NCBI RefSeq assembly: GCF_001650195.1
Contig: NZ_LXYR01000011.1
Span: 57,235-121,234 of the forward strand
Length of the DNA stretch: 64,000 nt
DNA from: Phormidesmis priestleyi BC1401
Lineage (GTDB): Bacteria > Cyanobacteriota > Cyanobacteriia > Leptolyngbyales > Leptolyngbyaceae
Direction: 5' to 3'
In this document: positions 52,498 through 62,040 of the stretch, piece by piece
How the letters are laid out: every line of letters begins with the position of its first letter
Numbering within the stretch: the stretch's first letter is position 1
The notes under the pieces: model-generated
The model's database searches: none
What the model was told of the DNA's origin: nothing
The model's input: the letters and a program-made list of their open reading frames with translations, nothing else
Made by a program: the position numbers and the translations under genes

Positions 52498-52965
52498 TTA
52501 GAGTGATTCAGTCCAATTTCGTTCCTCATCTCTGATCTTTTTCTGAAGTCGCCGTTCATCTAACCATTGTTGCAAAATAAGGGACGCAGCTTTGCGATCG
52601 ATGAGTCCTTTGTTGCGAGAGGGTGAAATATTTTCAGCGTGGAGGAGTTGTTCGGCTTGATAGCTAGTTAAACGTTCGTCTACATACTCGATCGGAAGAC
52701 TGAGCGCACGAGAAATTGCCCTAGCAAACTTTTGCACCTGTTTTGCCTGAAAGCCCAATGATCCATCCATGTTGTAGGGCAACCCAATAATTAGGATTTG
52801 AACTTGGCGATCGTGGATCATCGCCTGCAATTCATCGATGACCTGCTGAAAAGATTTGCGCTCGATCGTCGTCAACCCGGTTGCGATTAGCCCTGTGCCA
52901 TCACAACCCGCAACGCCGATGCGCTTTTGACCCACATCTAACCCCAGGGCAGAGATAAAAATCAT
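52498..52965 (-). CDS. ruvX: RuvX/YqgF family nuclease
   Basis: A 155-residue RNase H-fold protein beginning MIFISALGLDVGQKRIGVA; an in-frame ATG two codons upstream is the alternative start. The catalytic acidic residues sit in ALGLDVG, VDERLTSYQAEQ and IDRKAASLILQQW. In E. coli YqgF acts in pre-16S rRNA 5' end processing; it is also proposed as a Holliday junction resolvase. It is upstream of the DUF3727 gene on the same strand. Confidence 0.92.
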   Translation of the reverse strand: MIFISALGLDVGQKRIGVAGCDGTGLIATGLTTIERKSFQQVIDELQAMIHDRQVQILIIGLPYNMDGSLGFQAKQVQKFARAISRALSLPIEYVDERLTSYQAEQLLHAENISPSRNKGLIDRKAASLILQQWLDERRLQKKIRDEERNWTESL

Positions 52966-52990
52966 ACTCATGCCTGGACGGTTAGATAAT

Positions 52991-54241
52991 TTAACAGCAA
53001 GGATCTTCCCCGCGAGGCTCTTTTTTAGACGGTGAATCGTGTTTAGATTCTTCTCGTTTCACCGACTCTAGCAGTGAGATGCGTCCGGGGACGGGTTTGC
53101 GAGACGGCTGAAGCCCTTGTAAAACGTCGGAAAGCTGTAGCCCTTCCGCTGCGGCAGGTTTAGCTTCTCGGAGTTTGTGCCAGACCGATCGAGACATCAC
53201 TAACGTGTGGGCAATGCGATCGGCTCCAACTCGCTCTAGATATTCTTCTCGCTCAGGCTGATAGTCAGATGACGAGAGTTGAAGCGATTGCGCCGGAACT
53301 TCTTGCGTCACTCGTGCCATTTGAGCCATGAGTTCGGGGTAGAGCCAGGTGTAGGCAGGATTGACAGTGAGTTGGGCGACGTGGGGCTGAGAGCCATCGC
53401 GACACAGTTGCACCTGAAAATAGCCGATCGCGGCTTTGCGCTGTGGCTCAAATACATAGCCGCTCACAAATTCAGTGCGGCTAAACAACTGCCTGACTCC
53501 TTCGGCAACCGAGCCAACCAAGCTAGTTTTAAAGTCTTGAACGTGACGATCGAAGACCTGACGCACGAGAGGCGGCATTGCCATTGTGTCAAGTTGATAA
53601 AGCAACTGAGCGTCGGCATTGCTGACGGGCAAAAGGTTGGGCAAATCTGGCTCTCGTTCTGACAGCTCTTTGAGACGCTCAGGAGCGATGCCCCAATAGG
53701 TCATGTGTGCCAAGCGCTGGAACCCGTTTTTGCGGTAGAGCGCCAAGGCTGACTTGTCGTTAATGTCAATTTCTAAAATCCAAGTGCGGGCTTGCCAAAT
53801 TTTCTCTAGGCAATAGCGCAGCAGCAGCGAGCCAATATCGCTGGAGGTCACGAGAGACGATGCGGCGGTCGAAGGTTCTGCGTCTTCTGCGTCTTCTAGC
53901 TCTGCGGCGTTTTGAACCATGACCGCATCGACTGCCACTCGATCGACGCGCCAAGTCGTCCCCGTGCGGTTAAAGGGCGATACTTGAATGAGTCCTTTAA
54001 TCTGCTGGTTAAGTTCGGCAACGTGAATGCAGAAAGAGTTTTGAAAGGGATTGGGAAACAGACTCAAAACCTTGAGAATGCCATACCAGCGTCGAATGGC
54101 TAATGGCTTTTCTCTCACCATCGAGCAATTGGGGCTTTCGGGGTCTTCTGCCTCCGCGCAAAGCTGTTCGACCAACTCCAGATCGCGATACTGGATGGGA
54201 CGAATCACAATATTGGTGGTTTGGGGAAAGGCTCGAATCAT
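52991..54241 (-). CDS. double-GNAT domain acetyltransferase-like protein
   Basis: A 416-residue protein from the ATG at 54241 (MIRAFPQ). The N-terminal GNAT domain (about residues 10-190) ends with EIDINDKSALALYRKNGFQRL, the usual C-terminal half of an acetyl-CoA fold. A second, diverged GNAT-like region follows (about 200-360). The A/R-to-G acetyl-CoA loop of the first domain is interrupted by an acidic insert (AELEDAEDAEP). The C-terminal tail is basic. It lies next to ruvX on the same strand. Substrate unknown. Confidence 0.75.
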   Translation of the reverse strand: MIRAFPQTTNIVIRPIQYRDLELVEQLCAEAEDPESPNCSMVREKPLAIRRWYGILKVLSLFPNPFQNSFCIHVAELNQQIKGLIQVSPFNRTGTTWRVDRVAVDAVMVQNAAELEDAEDAEPSTAASSLVTSSDIGSLLLRYCLEKIWQARTWILEIDINDKSALALYRKNGFQRLAHMTYWGIAPERLKELSEREPDLPNLLPVSNADAQLLYQLDTMAMPPLVRQVFDRHVQDFKTSLVGSVAEGVRQLFSRTEFVSGYVFEPQRKAAIGYFQVQLCRDGSQPHVAQLTVNPAYTWLYPELMAQMARVTQEVPAQSLQLSSSDYQPEREEYLERVGADRIAHTLVMSRSVWHKLREAKPAAAEGLQLSDVLQGLQPSRKPVPGRISLLESVKREESKHDSPSKKEPRGEDPCC

Positions 54242-54335
54242 AGTGTTAAGGCGGCTATTCACCCTCAGGGTGTGGGTTTGGCTGCGATTCTGGTTTTAAC
54301 CTTAAGGCAGATTCGTTGCTGAATTAGACAAAACC

Positions 54336-55559
54336 TTAAAGGGTGCCAGCGTTAGGTTGGGCAGACGTGCGATCGAGCAGCGATTCAGTCGGACGAATTA
54401 ACACCACAGGGGTTTGCTCGTCGGCATTTCCAGCAGGATTGGTAATTAACGCCTGTTTGAGAAAATTCATCTGCAAATCAGAGGTCGCTGCCAATATCTT
54501 AACCGCTTTCAAGTCGTTCACGTCTACGATCGCCGCAGATAGTCCTGTTTCGCGCTGAATTTGATCGACGATGCCTTGAGCGTTCTCAGGTCCAAGCACG
54601 ATGAATTTGTCGTAGGGAGGCAGGGTTCCGGTGACATCATCAATCAGGCGAGCTTGATCCCCGGCGACTCGATAAAAGAAGCCTGGTTGTCCAAAGACTT
54701 TTCCGATCGCGCCTGCGACAAACGCCAGAAATACGCGCACAGGTCCGACGATGTTGATTAAGGTCTGCAATCCGCACGCGGTTGCAAGGCTCGAAGCTGG
54801 CAAAAATAGATAGCACAGCCGAGTCGCTAACCAGCCCGGTTTAATCTCGCTGGGGTGAATAAAGCGTCCTTGCATAATGGCGAGGGGCGATTCTCCGATC
54901 GTCACCACGTCGCCAGGTTGGGCATGGGGCAAAACATAGCGGCGCACCACTTCTACGGGGTCGTCTAACTCGGTCAGTAGATGAGTCCGAATGGGCAACA
55001 CGTCTGAGTTAGCGGCAGGTCGCCAGCGTTTAGAGTCATCAGTGCTAGGAAACTTGAGAGGCACGATGATGTGCCGAGTTTTAGGAATTCGCCCTTGCGG
55101 TCCATAGGTGACGTAGTGAATCTGCACCCAGGCGACTTTGAGATCGCTGAGGTTTTGACCTTGCACGTCGATCGAGATCTCGATCGGGTCTTCGTTGCTG
55201 ACTGTGACGATCCGACTTTCCCAGTAGCGATCGTCTCTAGCGTTTGCGTCTGGGTGGAGTGGCGTAATGCGAGTGTCTGTGGTGACTCCTTTTAGGCTGC
55301 CAGACGAGAGGAGCGTGACGTGCGCTCGAATCTCTGGCACCATGACTTCGAGGCGACGAGTGCGGTTGCGGAACTCTAGATTGCCGACTAGCAAATATCG
55401 CTGTGGCTCATAGAGGTCAAACTCCCACTTTCCAGAGGTCAGTTCTAAATCGTTGCCGGGACGCTGCCGATATTGCGCTTCGAGTGCTAAAAGGATCAGC
55501 ACGACCAAGCCGATCGCGCTGCCGATGATGCCAATGAAGACGCTCTCGATAATTGCCAC
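54336..55559 (-). CDS. F420-0:gamma-glutamyl ligase-like membrane protein
   Basis: A 407-residue protein with one N-terminal membrane helix (IGIIGSAIGLVVLILLALEA). Residues about 25-175 form a beta-rich domain, and the C-terminal half (about 185-380) resembles the CofE-type ligase fold (HAQPGDVVTIGESPLAIMQGR). Cyanobacteria carry such proteins next to cell-wall genes without a full F420 pathway, so F420 synthesis is not implied. A role in peptidoglycan or envelope modification is possible but unproven. Confidence 0.7.
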   Translation of the reverse strand: MAIIESVFIGIIGSAIGLVVLILLALEAQYRQRPGNDLELTSGKWEFDLYEPQRYLLVGNLEFRNRTRRLEVMVPEIRAHVTLLSSGSLKGVTTDTRITPLHPDANARDDRYWESRIVTVSNEDPIEISIDVQGQNLSDLKVAWVQIHYVTYGPQGRIPKTRHIIVPLKFPSTDDSKRWRPAANSDVLPIRTHLLTELDDPVEVVRRYVLPHAQPGDVVTIGESPLAIMQGRFIHPSEIKPGWLATRLCYLFLPASSLATACGLQTLINIVGPVRVFLAFVAGAIGKVFGQPGFFYRVAGDQARLIDDVTGTLPPYDKFIVLGPENAQGIVDQIQRETGLSAAIVDVNDLKAVKILAATSDLQMNFLKQALITNPAGNADEQTPVVLIRPTESLLDRTSAQPNAGTL

Positions 55560-55654
55560 GAGTTCTGACTCTCAATAACGCTGTAACAAAGTCTAGAGCA
55601 AAAGGGGAAACGGGAAAGAGTTTTGAACGTTGAATTGATGAATCGCTTTCCAAC

Positions 55655-57031
55655 CTATAAGACTTGTGCCACCTCATACAGTCGTCTCAAAACTGCTGTA
55701 ATTTTTGCACCATATTGCAAATCGGCTGCCCAACGTCCACTCAACTGATCGATGAGCGGCGCAACCCCACGCGTCACAAAATTAAATCGAGGATTCACAC
55801 TCTCTTGAGTGAGTGGGGCAGTACTGGCATAGGCTTTGAGAAGCTGAATGTGTGCTCTGACCCCGATGCGGGCACTGGGAAACGAAGCTCCGGCGGGAGT
55901 GCCTGCGACATCGCCTAGCCCTGCAAAATTGTTTTGACTCGGTTTGACCACCCCCCCAAATCGCAGAAAGTCTGTTTCTAAACACATTTGAGAAAAGGCG
56001 ATATCGTAATTTACGCCTTCAACTTTGCCTTCTTCTCGATAGAGTTTGGCGATGTCTGGAAACTGAGTCAGAGCCGCCGCGTTGTTATTTTTAAGAAATA
56101 AGTTGAGATTAGCTTCGGTAGTGACTCCGCTACTCGTAATTTGATCGAGCGAACCCGCACAAATTTTGAGAATCGATCGCAGCAGCACGGTGCGAGTTTG
56201 AGCATCCCAACCGACGACGATGTTAAAGTCTCGCAGATCAACGGCTCTGATAAATACGACTCCACGATAGTTGAGGCGGCGTATGTTTGGGTCGGTCGAT
56301 AAATCAACGCCTAGCTGGTCAGCCAGGTCGATCGGAATATAAGCATTGCCACTGACGAGAATTCCTTTTTCTCCATAGGGCTGACCGTTGAGGTTGATGG
56401 TGATTGGCTCATAGGGGTCAGTCGGGGTTGGCGTTGGGGTTGGCGTTGGAGTCGGCACTGGCAACCCTGCGACGGTGCGACTCCAGGCGATCAGACCATC
56501 TGCGATGCCTGCGGCGAGATCGCGACGCTGGTTTTGCAAAATGAAGCGATCGTCAGGATTGGTGAGAAACCCCACTTCCATCAGCAGGGATGGGGGAACG
56601 GTTTGCCGACAAAACGCTAGACTGCCGAGTGGAGTTGCGGTGTCAGGTTGAATGCCTCGGCTCGGCAGTTGAGGAACGCGGCGCACGAGCGATCGCAGCA
56701 CCAGATCGGCGTGACTTTTGCGCTCGTTATTGTTGGCGATGTAGTAGACCGTGGCACCGCGAGTCGAGGGATTTGAAAAGGCATTGGCACGAATTTCTAG
56801 CGCGACATCATTGCGGTTCCCTCGTGTATTAATCCAGTCATAGGTAGAGCGGGGGCTAAGTTCGTCGGGCACTGACAAGATTTCTGCCCCTCGCGATCGC
56901 AACTCTGCCACCACAAGATCGCGCGTCAGGATCATTTCTCTGGCTTCGGTTGTGCCTGCAACAATGGCTCCGGGTTCGCTTACGCCATTGATGCGATCGC
57001 CGTGTCCGGCTGAAAGAAAGATTCGTCCCAT
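55655..57031 (-). CDS. N-acetylmuramoyl-L-alanine amidase with glucosaminidase domain
   Basis: A 458-residue cell-wall hydrolase. An Amidase_3 domain lies at residues 1-190 (FLSAGHGD His, then LLMEVGFLTNPDD with the catalytic Glu). A (Pro-Thr)n linker at about 193-206 leads to a copper amine oxidase-like N domain (about 210-290), and a glucosaminidase-like domain (about 300-458) contains FSQMCLETDFLRFGG and NFAGLGDV. No signal peptide is visible, so export must use another route or it acts at cell lysis. The combination of an amide- and a glycan-cutting domain is uncommon. Confidence 0.85.
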   Translation of the reverse strand: MGRIFLSAGHGDRINGVSEPGAIVAGTTEAREMILTRDLVVAELRSRGAEILSVPDELSPRSTYDWINTRGNRNDVALEIRANAFSNPSTRGATVYYIANNNERKSHADLVLRSLVRRVPQLPSRGIQPDTATPLGSLAFCRQTVPPSLLMEVGFLTNPDDRFILQNQRRDLAAGIADGLIAWSRTVAGLPVPTPTPTPTPTPTDPYEPITINLNGQPYGEKGILVSGNAYIPIDLADQLGVDLSTDPNIRRLNYRGVVFIRAVDLRDFNIVVGWDAQTRTVLLRSILKICAGSLDQITSSGVTTEANLNLFLKNNNAAALTQFPDIAKLYREEGKVEGVNYDIAFSQMCLETDFLRFGGVVKPSQNNFAGLGDVAGTPAGASFPSARIGVRAHIQLLKAYASTAPLTQESVNPRFNFVTRGVAPLIDQLSGRWAADLQYGAKITAVLRRLYEVAQVL

Positions 57032-57144
57032 CAGATATCCGTAATTAAGTGAGGTCGCTTAGAATTTGTAACTCAAAATTCGTTGCTTAAACCTTATATT
57101 TCAAAACTGATTCATCTGAAGTGATAGCGGTTGGTTTTCTCAGT

Positions 57145-57747
57145 TCATCCTTCGTTTGCCAGAAATCCTTGTCTTAAAGCGTCTTGGATTAGAGCTTCGG
57201 CAAATTCTCCCAGACGCGGTGAGCCAAGGGCGATCGGAGCAATTCGCTGACGAACTTTGGCGATCGTCACCCCTGCCTTTTTCCAGGTGCCGCCTTGGGT
57301 GTGGTAATTGTGCAAAATGGGCTGCAAGCGATCGAGGGCAGTCGCAAATCGCGCATCAGCAGAGTGTTTGGCTTCAAATTCTTCCCAGAGCGATCGCAGT
57401 TGACTTGTTTGATCAGCCGGAAGTAGCCCAAAGATGCGATCGGCAGCGGCTTTTTCGCGATCGGCTTGGGTTTGGATGGCTTGCTCGTCATAGCAGAAGG
57501 TGTCTCCAGCGTCGATTTCAACGAGGTCGTGAATCAACACCATTTTGAGCACCCGGACTAAATTCACCTCGGTTTCCGCGTATTCGGATAGCAACATCGC
57601 CATCATTGCCAGGTGCCAAGAATGTTCTGCATCGTTCTCTCGCCTAGATTTGTCGATTAACAGGGTTTGTCTCAAGACGTGCTTGAGCTTGTCGATTTCG
57701 ACGATGAACTGAAGTTGTTGATGCAGTCGCGTATGATCAGGTTCCAT
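57145..57747 (-). CDS. HD-domain hydrolase (YfbR/HDDC2-like)
   Basis: A 200-residue HD phosphohydrolase. The metal ligands are in DAEHSWHLAMMAMLL (about residues 39-53) and VLIHDLVEIDAGD (about 71-83). The closest family is YfbR/HDDC2, 5'-deoxynucleotidases. The C-terminal part (about 130-200) also fits. It is cytoplasmic. It is divergent from dnaG by 135 bases, which may hold both promoters. Confidence 0.85.
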   Translation of the reverse strand: MEPDHTRLHQQLQFIVEIDKLKHVLRQTLLIDKSRRENDAEHSWHLAMMAMLLSEYAETEVNLVRVLKMVLIHDLVEIDAGDTFCYDEQAIQTQADREKAAADRIFGLLPADQTSQLRSLWEEFEAKHSADARFATALDRLQPILHNYHTQGGTWKKAGVTIAKVRQRIAPIALGSPRLGEFAEALIQDALRQGFLANEG

Positions 57748-57882
57748 TGTGAAGTTAGTGACTGAATTTCTAAAAAACCTTTATTCTAAATGGCAGACTA
57801 GCCGCCAGTCCGATACAAAGTATATATGTACTATTTTTAGTGAAGCCCTCGCTGCAACGATTTATCTTACCGTGACTTTATT

Positions 57883-59802
57883 ATGAACGTCCCTCGTCTC
57901 CACCCTGACACGATCGAACAGGTCAAACAGCGACTCGATATCGTCGATATTGTCTCTGAGCATGTCGTGCTTAAAAAACAGGGCAAAGATTTCACGGGGC
58001 TATGTCCGTTTCATGATGACAAATCGCCGAGCTTTAGCGTCAGTCCGAGTAAGCAGTTTTATTATTGCTTTAGCTGTGGGGCAGGCGGCAACGCGATCAA
58101 GTTTTTGATGGAGTTGGGGAAACGATCGTTTAGTGAGATCGTGCTCGATTTGGCAAAGCGCTATCAGGTTGCGGTTCAAACGCTCGAACCCGAACAGCGG
58201 CAAGAATTGCAGCGTCAACTCTCGGTGAGAGAGCAGCTCTACGAAATTTTGGCGCTGACCGCACGATTTTATGAACACGCGCTCAATCAAAGTCACGGAA
58301 AATTCGCCCTGGAGTATTTGCAGAACGATCGCAAGCTCGACCAAGCCACGATCCAGCAGTTTCAACTTGGCTACGCTCCCGGCGGCTGGGAAACGCTCTA
58401 TGGATATCTGGTTGAGCAGAAGCACTATCCGGTAGCGCTGGTTGAGAAGGCAGGATTGATTGTGCCGCGCAAAACGGGAGATGGCTATTACGATCGCTTC
58501 CGCGATCGCCTGATGATTCCCATCCTCGATTTGCAAGGACGGGTGATTGCCTTTGGCGGACGGACTCTGAGCGACGAACAGCCCAAATATCTCAACTCGC
58601 CCGAAACAGAGTTATTTGACAAAGGCAACACGCTGTATGGACTGGATAAGGCACGATCGACGATCGCCAAACAAGATCAAGCCGTCGTGGTAGAGGGCTA
58701 TTTCGACGTGATTGCCCTGCACGCGGGCAAAATCACCAATGCGGTCGCTTCGTTAGGAACGGCTTTGAGTATTGGTCAAGCTAAACAATTGTTTAAATAC
58801 ACCGACTCTAACCGAGTTATCTTTAACTTGGATGCCGATCGTGCGGGTGTGCAAGCCGTTGAACAAGCTGTTGGAAAGGTGGTATCGCTAGCTTATCAAG
58901 GCGAAATGCAACTGCGGGTTTTGAGTATTCCCGATGGTAAAGATCCCGATGATTTTCTCAAAACTCACTCGGCTGCAAGTTATCAAGATCTCTTAGATGG
59001 CGCACCGCTGTTAGTTGACTGGCAGATTCAGCAAGCGCTCGTCGGCAAAGATTTAAAGCAGTCAGACCAGTTTCAGCTAGTGGTCGTCGAAATGGTGACG
59101 CTGCTAGGCAATCTGCCCAATCCTACCATTCGCACTCATTATATTCACCGTTGCGCCGAGCTTTTGAGCCAGGGCAACAGTCGAATGCTGCAACAAATCG
59201 AAGAGGATTTGCGGCTTCAGGTGCGGGGTCAACGCTGGCACGGGCGATCTCAAAAATGGCAAACACTTGGAGAGCGCACCCTTCTAGAAGAATCAGAAGC
59301 GCTGCTGCTCAGACTTTATCTACATTCCCCGACCTATCGAGGCGCGATCGTTGAGGCGTTAGACGCTCAAGACCTAGAATTCAGCCTGTCTCATCACCGA
59401 TTTTTGTGGCGGCAAATCGTCGAGGTCGAACAATCGAACCAAGATCAACAAAACCTTGATTTGATGTCGCTTTTGCGCGATCGCTGCACCGACTTTCCGA
59501 GAGAGATGACGCAGGTTTACGCGCTGTTTGAACTCAATGAGAAAACTGAGCGTGACATCCTCCGGGCTGAGTTAGGAATTCGATCTGCCGCCGCCGCGCT
59601 TGAAGAAATCCTATGCGAAAAGCGTCGCCGCCATTTCTCAGACCTGTGGAAAACCACCGATTTCGTCACTAACCCAGAACTCGCTCACCATTATCAACAG
59701 AAAATGCAATCGGAAGTGAAACGCATTCAAGAACTCAAACACCTGCGCGAGGTGAACTTTGTAGATTTGGCAAAAGTCCCGATCGTGGGTGAGCTATCCT
59801 AG
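57883..59802 (+). CDS. dnaG: DNA primase
   Basis: A 639-residue bacterial primase that synthesises RNA primers at the fork. The CHC2 zinc finger is Cys41, His44, Cys62 and Cys65 (CPFHDDKSPSF...CFSC). The TOPRIM domain shows VVVEGYFDVIALH (about residue 265) and FNLDADRAG (about 312). The C-terminal region (about 440-620) is the DnaB-binding domain. Its position next to an HD hydrolase is not the usual rpsU-dnaG-rpoD order of E. coli. Confidence 0.97.
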   Translation: MNVPRLHPDTIEQVKQRLDIVDIVSEHVVLKKQGKDFTGLCPFHDDKSPSFSVSPSKQFYYCFSCGAGGNAIKFLMELGKRSFSEIVLDLAKRYQVAVQTLEPEQRQELQRQLSVREQLYEILALTARFYEHALNQSHGKFALEYLQNDRKLDQATIQQFQLGYAPGGWETLYGYLVEQKHYPVALVEKAGLIVPRKTGDGYYDRFRDRLMIPILDLQGRVIAFGGRTLSDEQPKYLNSPETELFDKGNTLYGLDKARSTIAKQDQAVVVEGYFDVIALHAGKITNAVASLGTALSIGQAKQLFKYTDSNRVIFNLDADRAGVQAVEQAVGKVVSLAYQGEMQLRVLSIPDGKDPDDFLKTHSAASYQDLLDGAPLLVDWQIQQALVGKDLKQSDQFQLVVVEMVTLLGNLPNPTIRTHYIHRCAELLSQGNSRMLQQIEEDLRLQVRGQRWHGRSQKWQTLGERTLLEESEALLLRLYLHSPTYRGAIVEALDAQDLEFSLSHHRFLWRQIVEVEQSNQDQQNLDLMSLLRDRCTDFPREMTQVYALFELNEKTERDILRAELGIRSAAAALEEILCEKRRRHFSDLWKTTDFVTNPELAHHYQQKMQSEVKRIQELKHLREVNFVDLAKVPIVGELS

Positions 59803-59966
59803 CTCGACTTCATTCAAGTAAACAGGGTCAATGAATGAATCAAAAGGGAGCCGATCCCAAAGAGGTCACTGCCGACTCCCTCATGCTCAACGTTTTATAG
59901 TTGAATGGTGGTTTTGGCGTGCATGAACTAGAGCCAGTAATAACAAGATTTGCGATCGGTGTTGAT
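59803..59966. other. region between dnaG and ccdA
   Basis: 164 bases between convergent stops. AGGGAGCCGATC and GCCGACTCCCT (59844-59881) can form an imperfect hairpin that may terminate dnaG. No other feature is supported. Confidence 0.4.
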
Positions 59967-60818
59967 CTAGCCTCCCATAAACCATTGCGTGCCCGTAAAC
60001 AGGTAGTAGGCACCCGTGATCATCAACGCCACGCTACCAAAGCGAATAATTCCCTCGGAATGTTGCAGCAACTGCTTACTTTGTTTCGCCAGTCCCGTAA
60101 ACAAACTCGCCAGAAAAATCAGGATGGTGTATCCGATCGCATAGCTGACCATCGTTAGCGTCCCTAAAAGCTGAGAACCTGTTGCAGCAGCAGCAGCCAG
60201 CACAGCAAACAGCACTGGGCTAGCACAGGGAGAACTCACTAGGGCAAAGGTTAACCCCACGCCATAAGGACCGGCGTTGGGCAGATTCACATTCATCGTA
60301 GGGAGAGGCAGCTTGATGACCCCGATTAACCACAGCCCCATTAGGGTCATAATCAACCCCACCACGACATTGATATAGCCCCGATATTCCACCATCACGG
60401 CTCCGGCAAAGGAAGAAGCCAAGCCAAGCAGACTTAAAATCGTGACGGCTCCTAAAACAAACATGCCTGCTTTGGTAAAGGCATCCCAGCGAGAGTTAAT
60501 TTTCAGGGTGCCAATGTAGCTGAGATTGACGGGTAATAGTGCCAAAATACAGGGAGAAACACTGGCAAGGACTCCACCCAAAAACGCCAACGGCAACAGC
60601 ACCAAAGGATTCGCTGTATCTTGTTGAGAAAACCACTGTTGATAGCGATTTTCAACGATGGAAATGAGTTGTTCGATCGGACGGCTAATAATCGGACCCA
60701 AGGTCAGAACTAGAATCAAAGAGAGCAATCCTAACCCACCGTAAATTAGCCATTTTTGGGGTACTTTCGATCGCCGTGGAACGGTCGGCTCAGAAGATGA
60801 GACAGGTATCAGTGACAT
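59967..60818 (-). CDS. ccdA: CcdA-type thiol:disulfide membrane transporter
   Basis: A 283-residue membrane protein that moves reducing equivalents from cytoplasmic thioredoxin to proteins on the other side of the membrane. The two redox cysteines are Cys90 (SVSPCILALLP) and Cys198 (SSPCASPVLF). Six core helices are predicted, plus an N-terminal helix at about residues 24-42. The extra N-terminus makes it longer than the usual CcdA of about 245 residues. It closes an operon with two extracytoplasmic thioredoxin-like genes upstream. Confidence 0.92.
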   Translation of the reverse strand: MSLIPVSSSEPTVPRRSKVPQKWLIYGGLGLLSLILVLTLGPIISRPIEQLISIVENRYQQWFSQQDTANPLVLLPLAFLGGVLASVSPCILALLPVNLSYIGTLKINSRWDAFTKAGMFVLGAVTILSLLGLASSFAGAVMVEYRGYINVVVGLIMTLMGLWLIGVIKLPLPTMNVNLPNAGPYGVGLTFALVSSPCASPVLFAVLAAAAATGSQLLGTLTMVSYAIGYTILIFLASLFTGLAKQSKQLLQHSEGIIRFGSVALMITGAYYLFTGTQWFMGG

Positions 60819-60897
60819 AAAAACTTCCTTGAATGATCAGGGCATGAAGGTTGCTTTTGGGGATACTCGGCGATCGCGTATCCCAGAAGACTTGAAC

Positions 60898-61434
60898 CTA
60901 TTGCTTCAGAGCCTTATCCAAAACGGTTGTATAATCGGCGAGATTCGCATTGTTGCGATGTTGTGCCAGAATATGACCCGTTGCGGGGTCAACGATCGTG
61001 AGTGTGCCCGTCTGAGCTTTATTAGCGGCTAGAAAATCGCTGAGTCCTAGCTCTTTCGCTTTCGCCTCGGCTTTGGCAGTGGTAGCTTTGTCTGTCACAT
61101 CAAGTACCACAAACTCGACTTTACCGACATATTGCTGCTCTAGCTGAGACAGGGTCGGCGCAATATTTTTACACGCAGGGCACCAACTGGCGTAGACATC
61201 AACCAACACGGGTTTTCCCTGTAATTGCTGAGCTAGTGGTCCGCCCACCGCTTTGGCTTTAGACGCGCAGGGATTAGCTTTGGACGCGCAAGGATTGGCT
61301 TTTGTGGAACTGACTTGAACTGTGGTGTTTGGGCTAGCTGAAGTATCGCTTTTGACGGGACTAGAACAACCTGAAATTGCGCCAAGACTGAGCAGCGAAA
61401 CTACTGCCAGTGTGGAGAGATATTGAATCTTCAT
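60898..61434 (-). CDS. thioredoxin-like lipoprotein with Cys repeat
   Basis: A 178-residue protein with a lipobox (AISGC, Cys23) and a TlpA/thioredoxin-like domain at about residues 62-178. The active site is SWCPACKN (Cys85 and Cys88). Between them, a short linker holds two near-exact NPCASKA units with Cys49 and Cys56, which could form a second redox or metal site. It shares nearly all of its domain with the next gene upstream, so they are recent paralogues. It probably receives electrons from CcdA. Confidence 0.88.
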   Translation of the reverse strand: MKIQYLSTLAVVSLLSLGAISGCSSPVKSDTSASPNTTVQVSSTKANPCASKANPCASKAKAVGGPLAQQLQGKPVLVDVYASWCPACKNIAPTLSQLEQQYVGKVEFVVLDVTDKATTAKAEAKAKELGLSDFLAANKAQTGTLTIVDPATGHILAQHRNNANLADYTTVLDKALKQ

Positions 61435-61551
61435 GAAGTGGTTTCCTCAAAAAATTGTGACTGTTGATGCGATCGATCATCCTAGAATGAGATCCCTCAA
61501 GTTTTCTGGGAATGTCGATTGTAGAAAACCTATCGAGACTTGAATTGAGTA

Positions 61552-62040
61552 TTAGCGTTTGAGAGCGGCATTCAGCACAGATGTGTAAGCAGTCTTGTCC
61601 GCATTGTTGCGATGCTGAGCCAGAATGTTGCCAGTTGCCGGATCAATAATGGCAATCATGCCAGTCTGTGACTTGTTCGCATCAAAATATTGTCCCAGAC
61701 CTAGTTGTCTCGCTTTAGCCGCCGCTTGGCTAGCTTTGCTTCTATCGCTGACATCTAAAACCACAAAGTTCGCTTTTCCGGCATACTCTTTTTTGAGCTG
61801 AGAAAGAGTTGGAGCAACATTTTTACAGGCAGGACACCAACTGGCATAGATATCAACTACTGCGGGTTTACCCTGCAATTGTTTGGCTAGAGGTCCACCC
61901 ACATTCTCACGCTGATTTGCCTGCGCGATCGCCTGTGGCGGTGCAGCAGACATTTTAACTGGCATCACAGCTATCAGCGCGCCTGCGATCGCTAAACTAC
62001 TTAGGCTCAAACTGAGCAATGATGACGAATCGTTCCGCAT
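61552..62040 (-). CDS. thioredoxin-like exported protein
   Basis: A 162-residue protein from the ATG at 62040, preceded by GAGG. A signal or anchor segment covers about residues 8-31. The thioredoxin domain has SWCPACKN (Cys69 and Cys72) and a C-terminal half (TGNILAQHRNNADKTAY) close to its neighbour. It lacks the lipobox and the Cys repeat of the paralogue. First gene of the redox operon with ccdA. Confidence 0.87.
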   Translation of the reverse strand: MRNDSSSLLSLSLSSLAIAGALIAVMPVKMSAAPPQAIAQANQRENVGGPLAKQLQGKPAVVDIYASWCPACKNVAPTLSQLKKEYAGKANFVVLDVSDRSKASQAAAKARQLGLGQYFDANKSQTGMIAIIDPATGNILAQHRNNADKTAYTSVLNAALKR

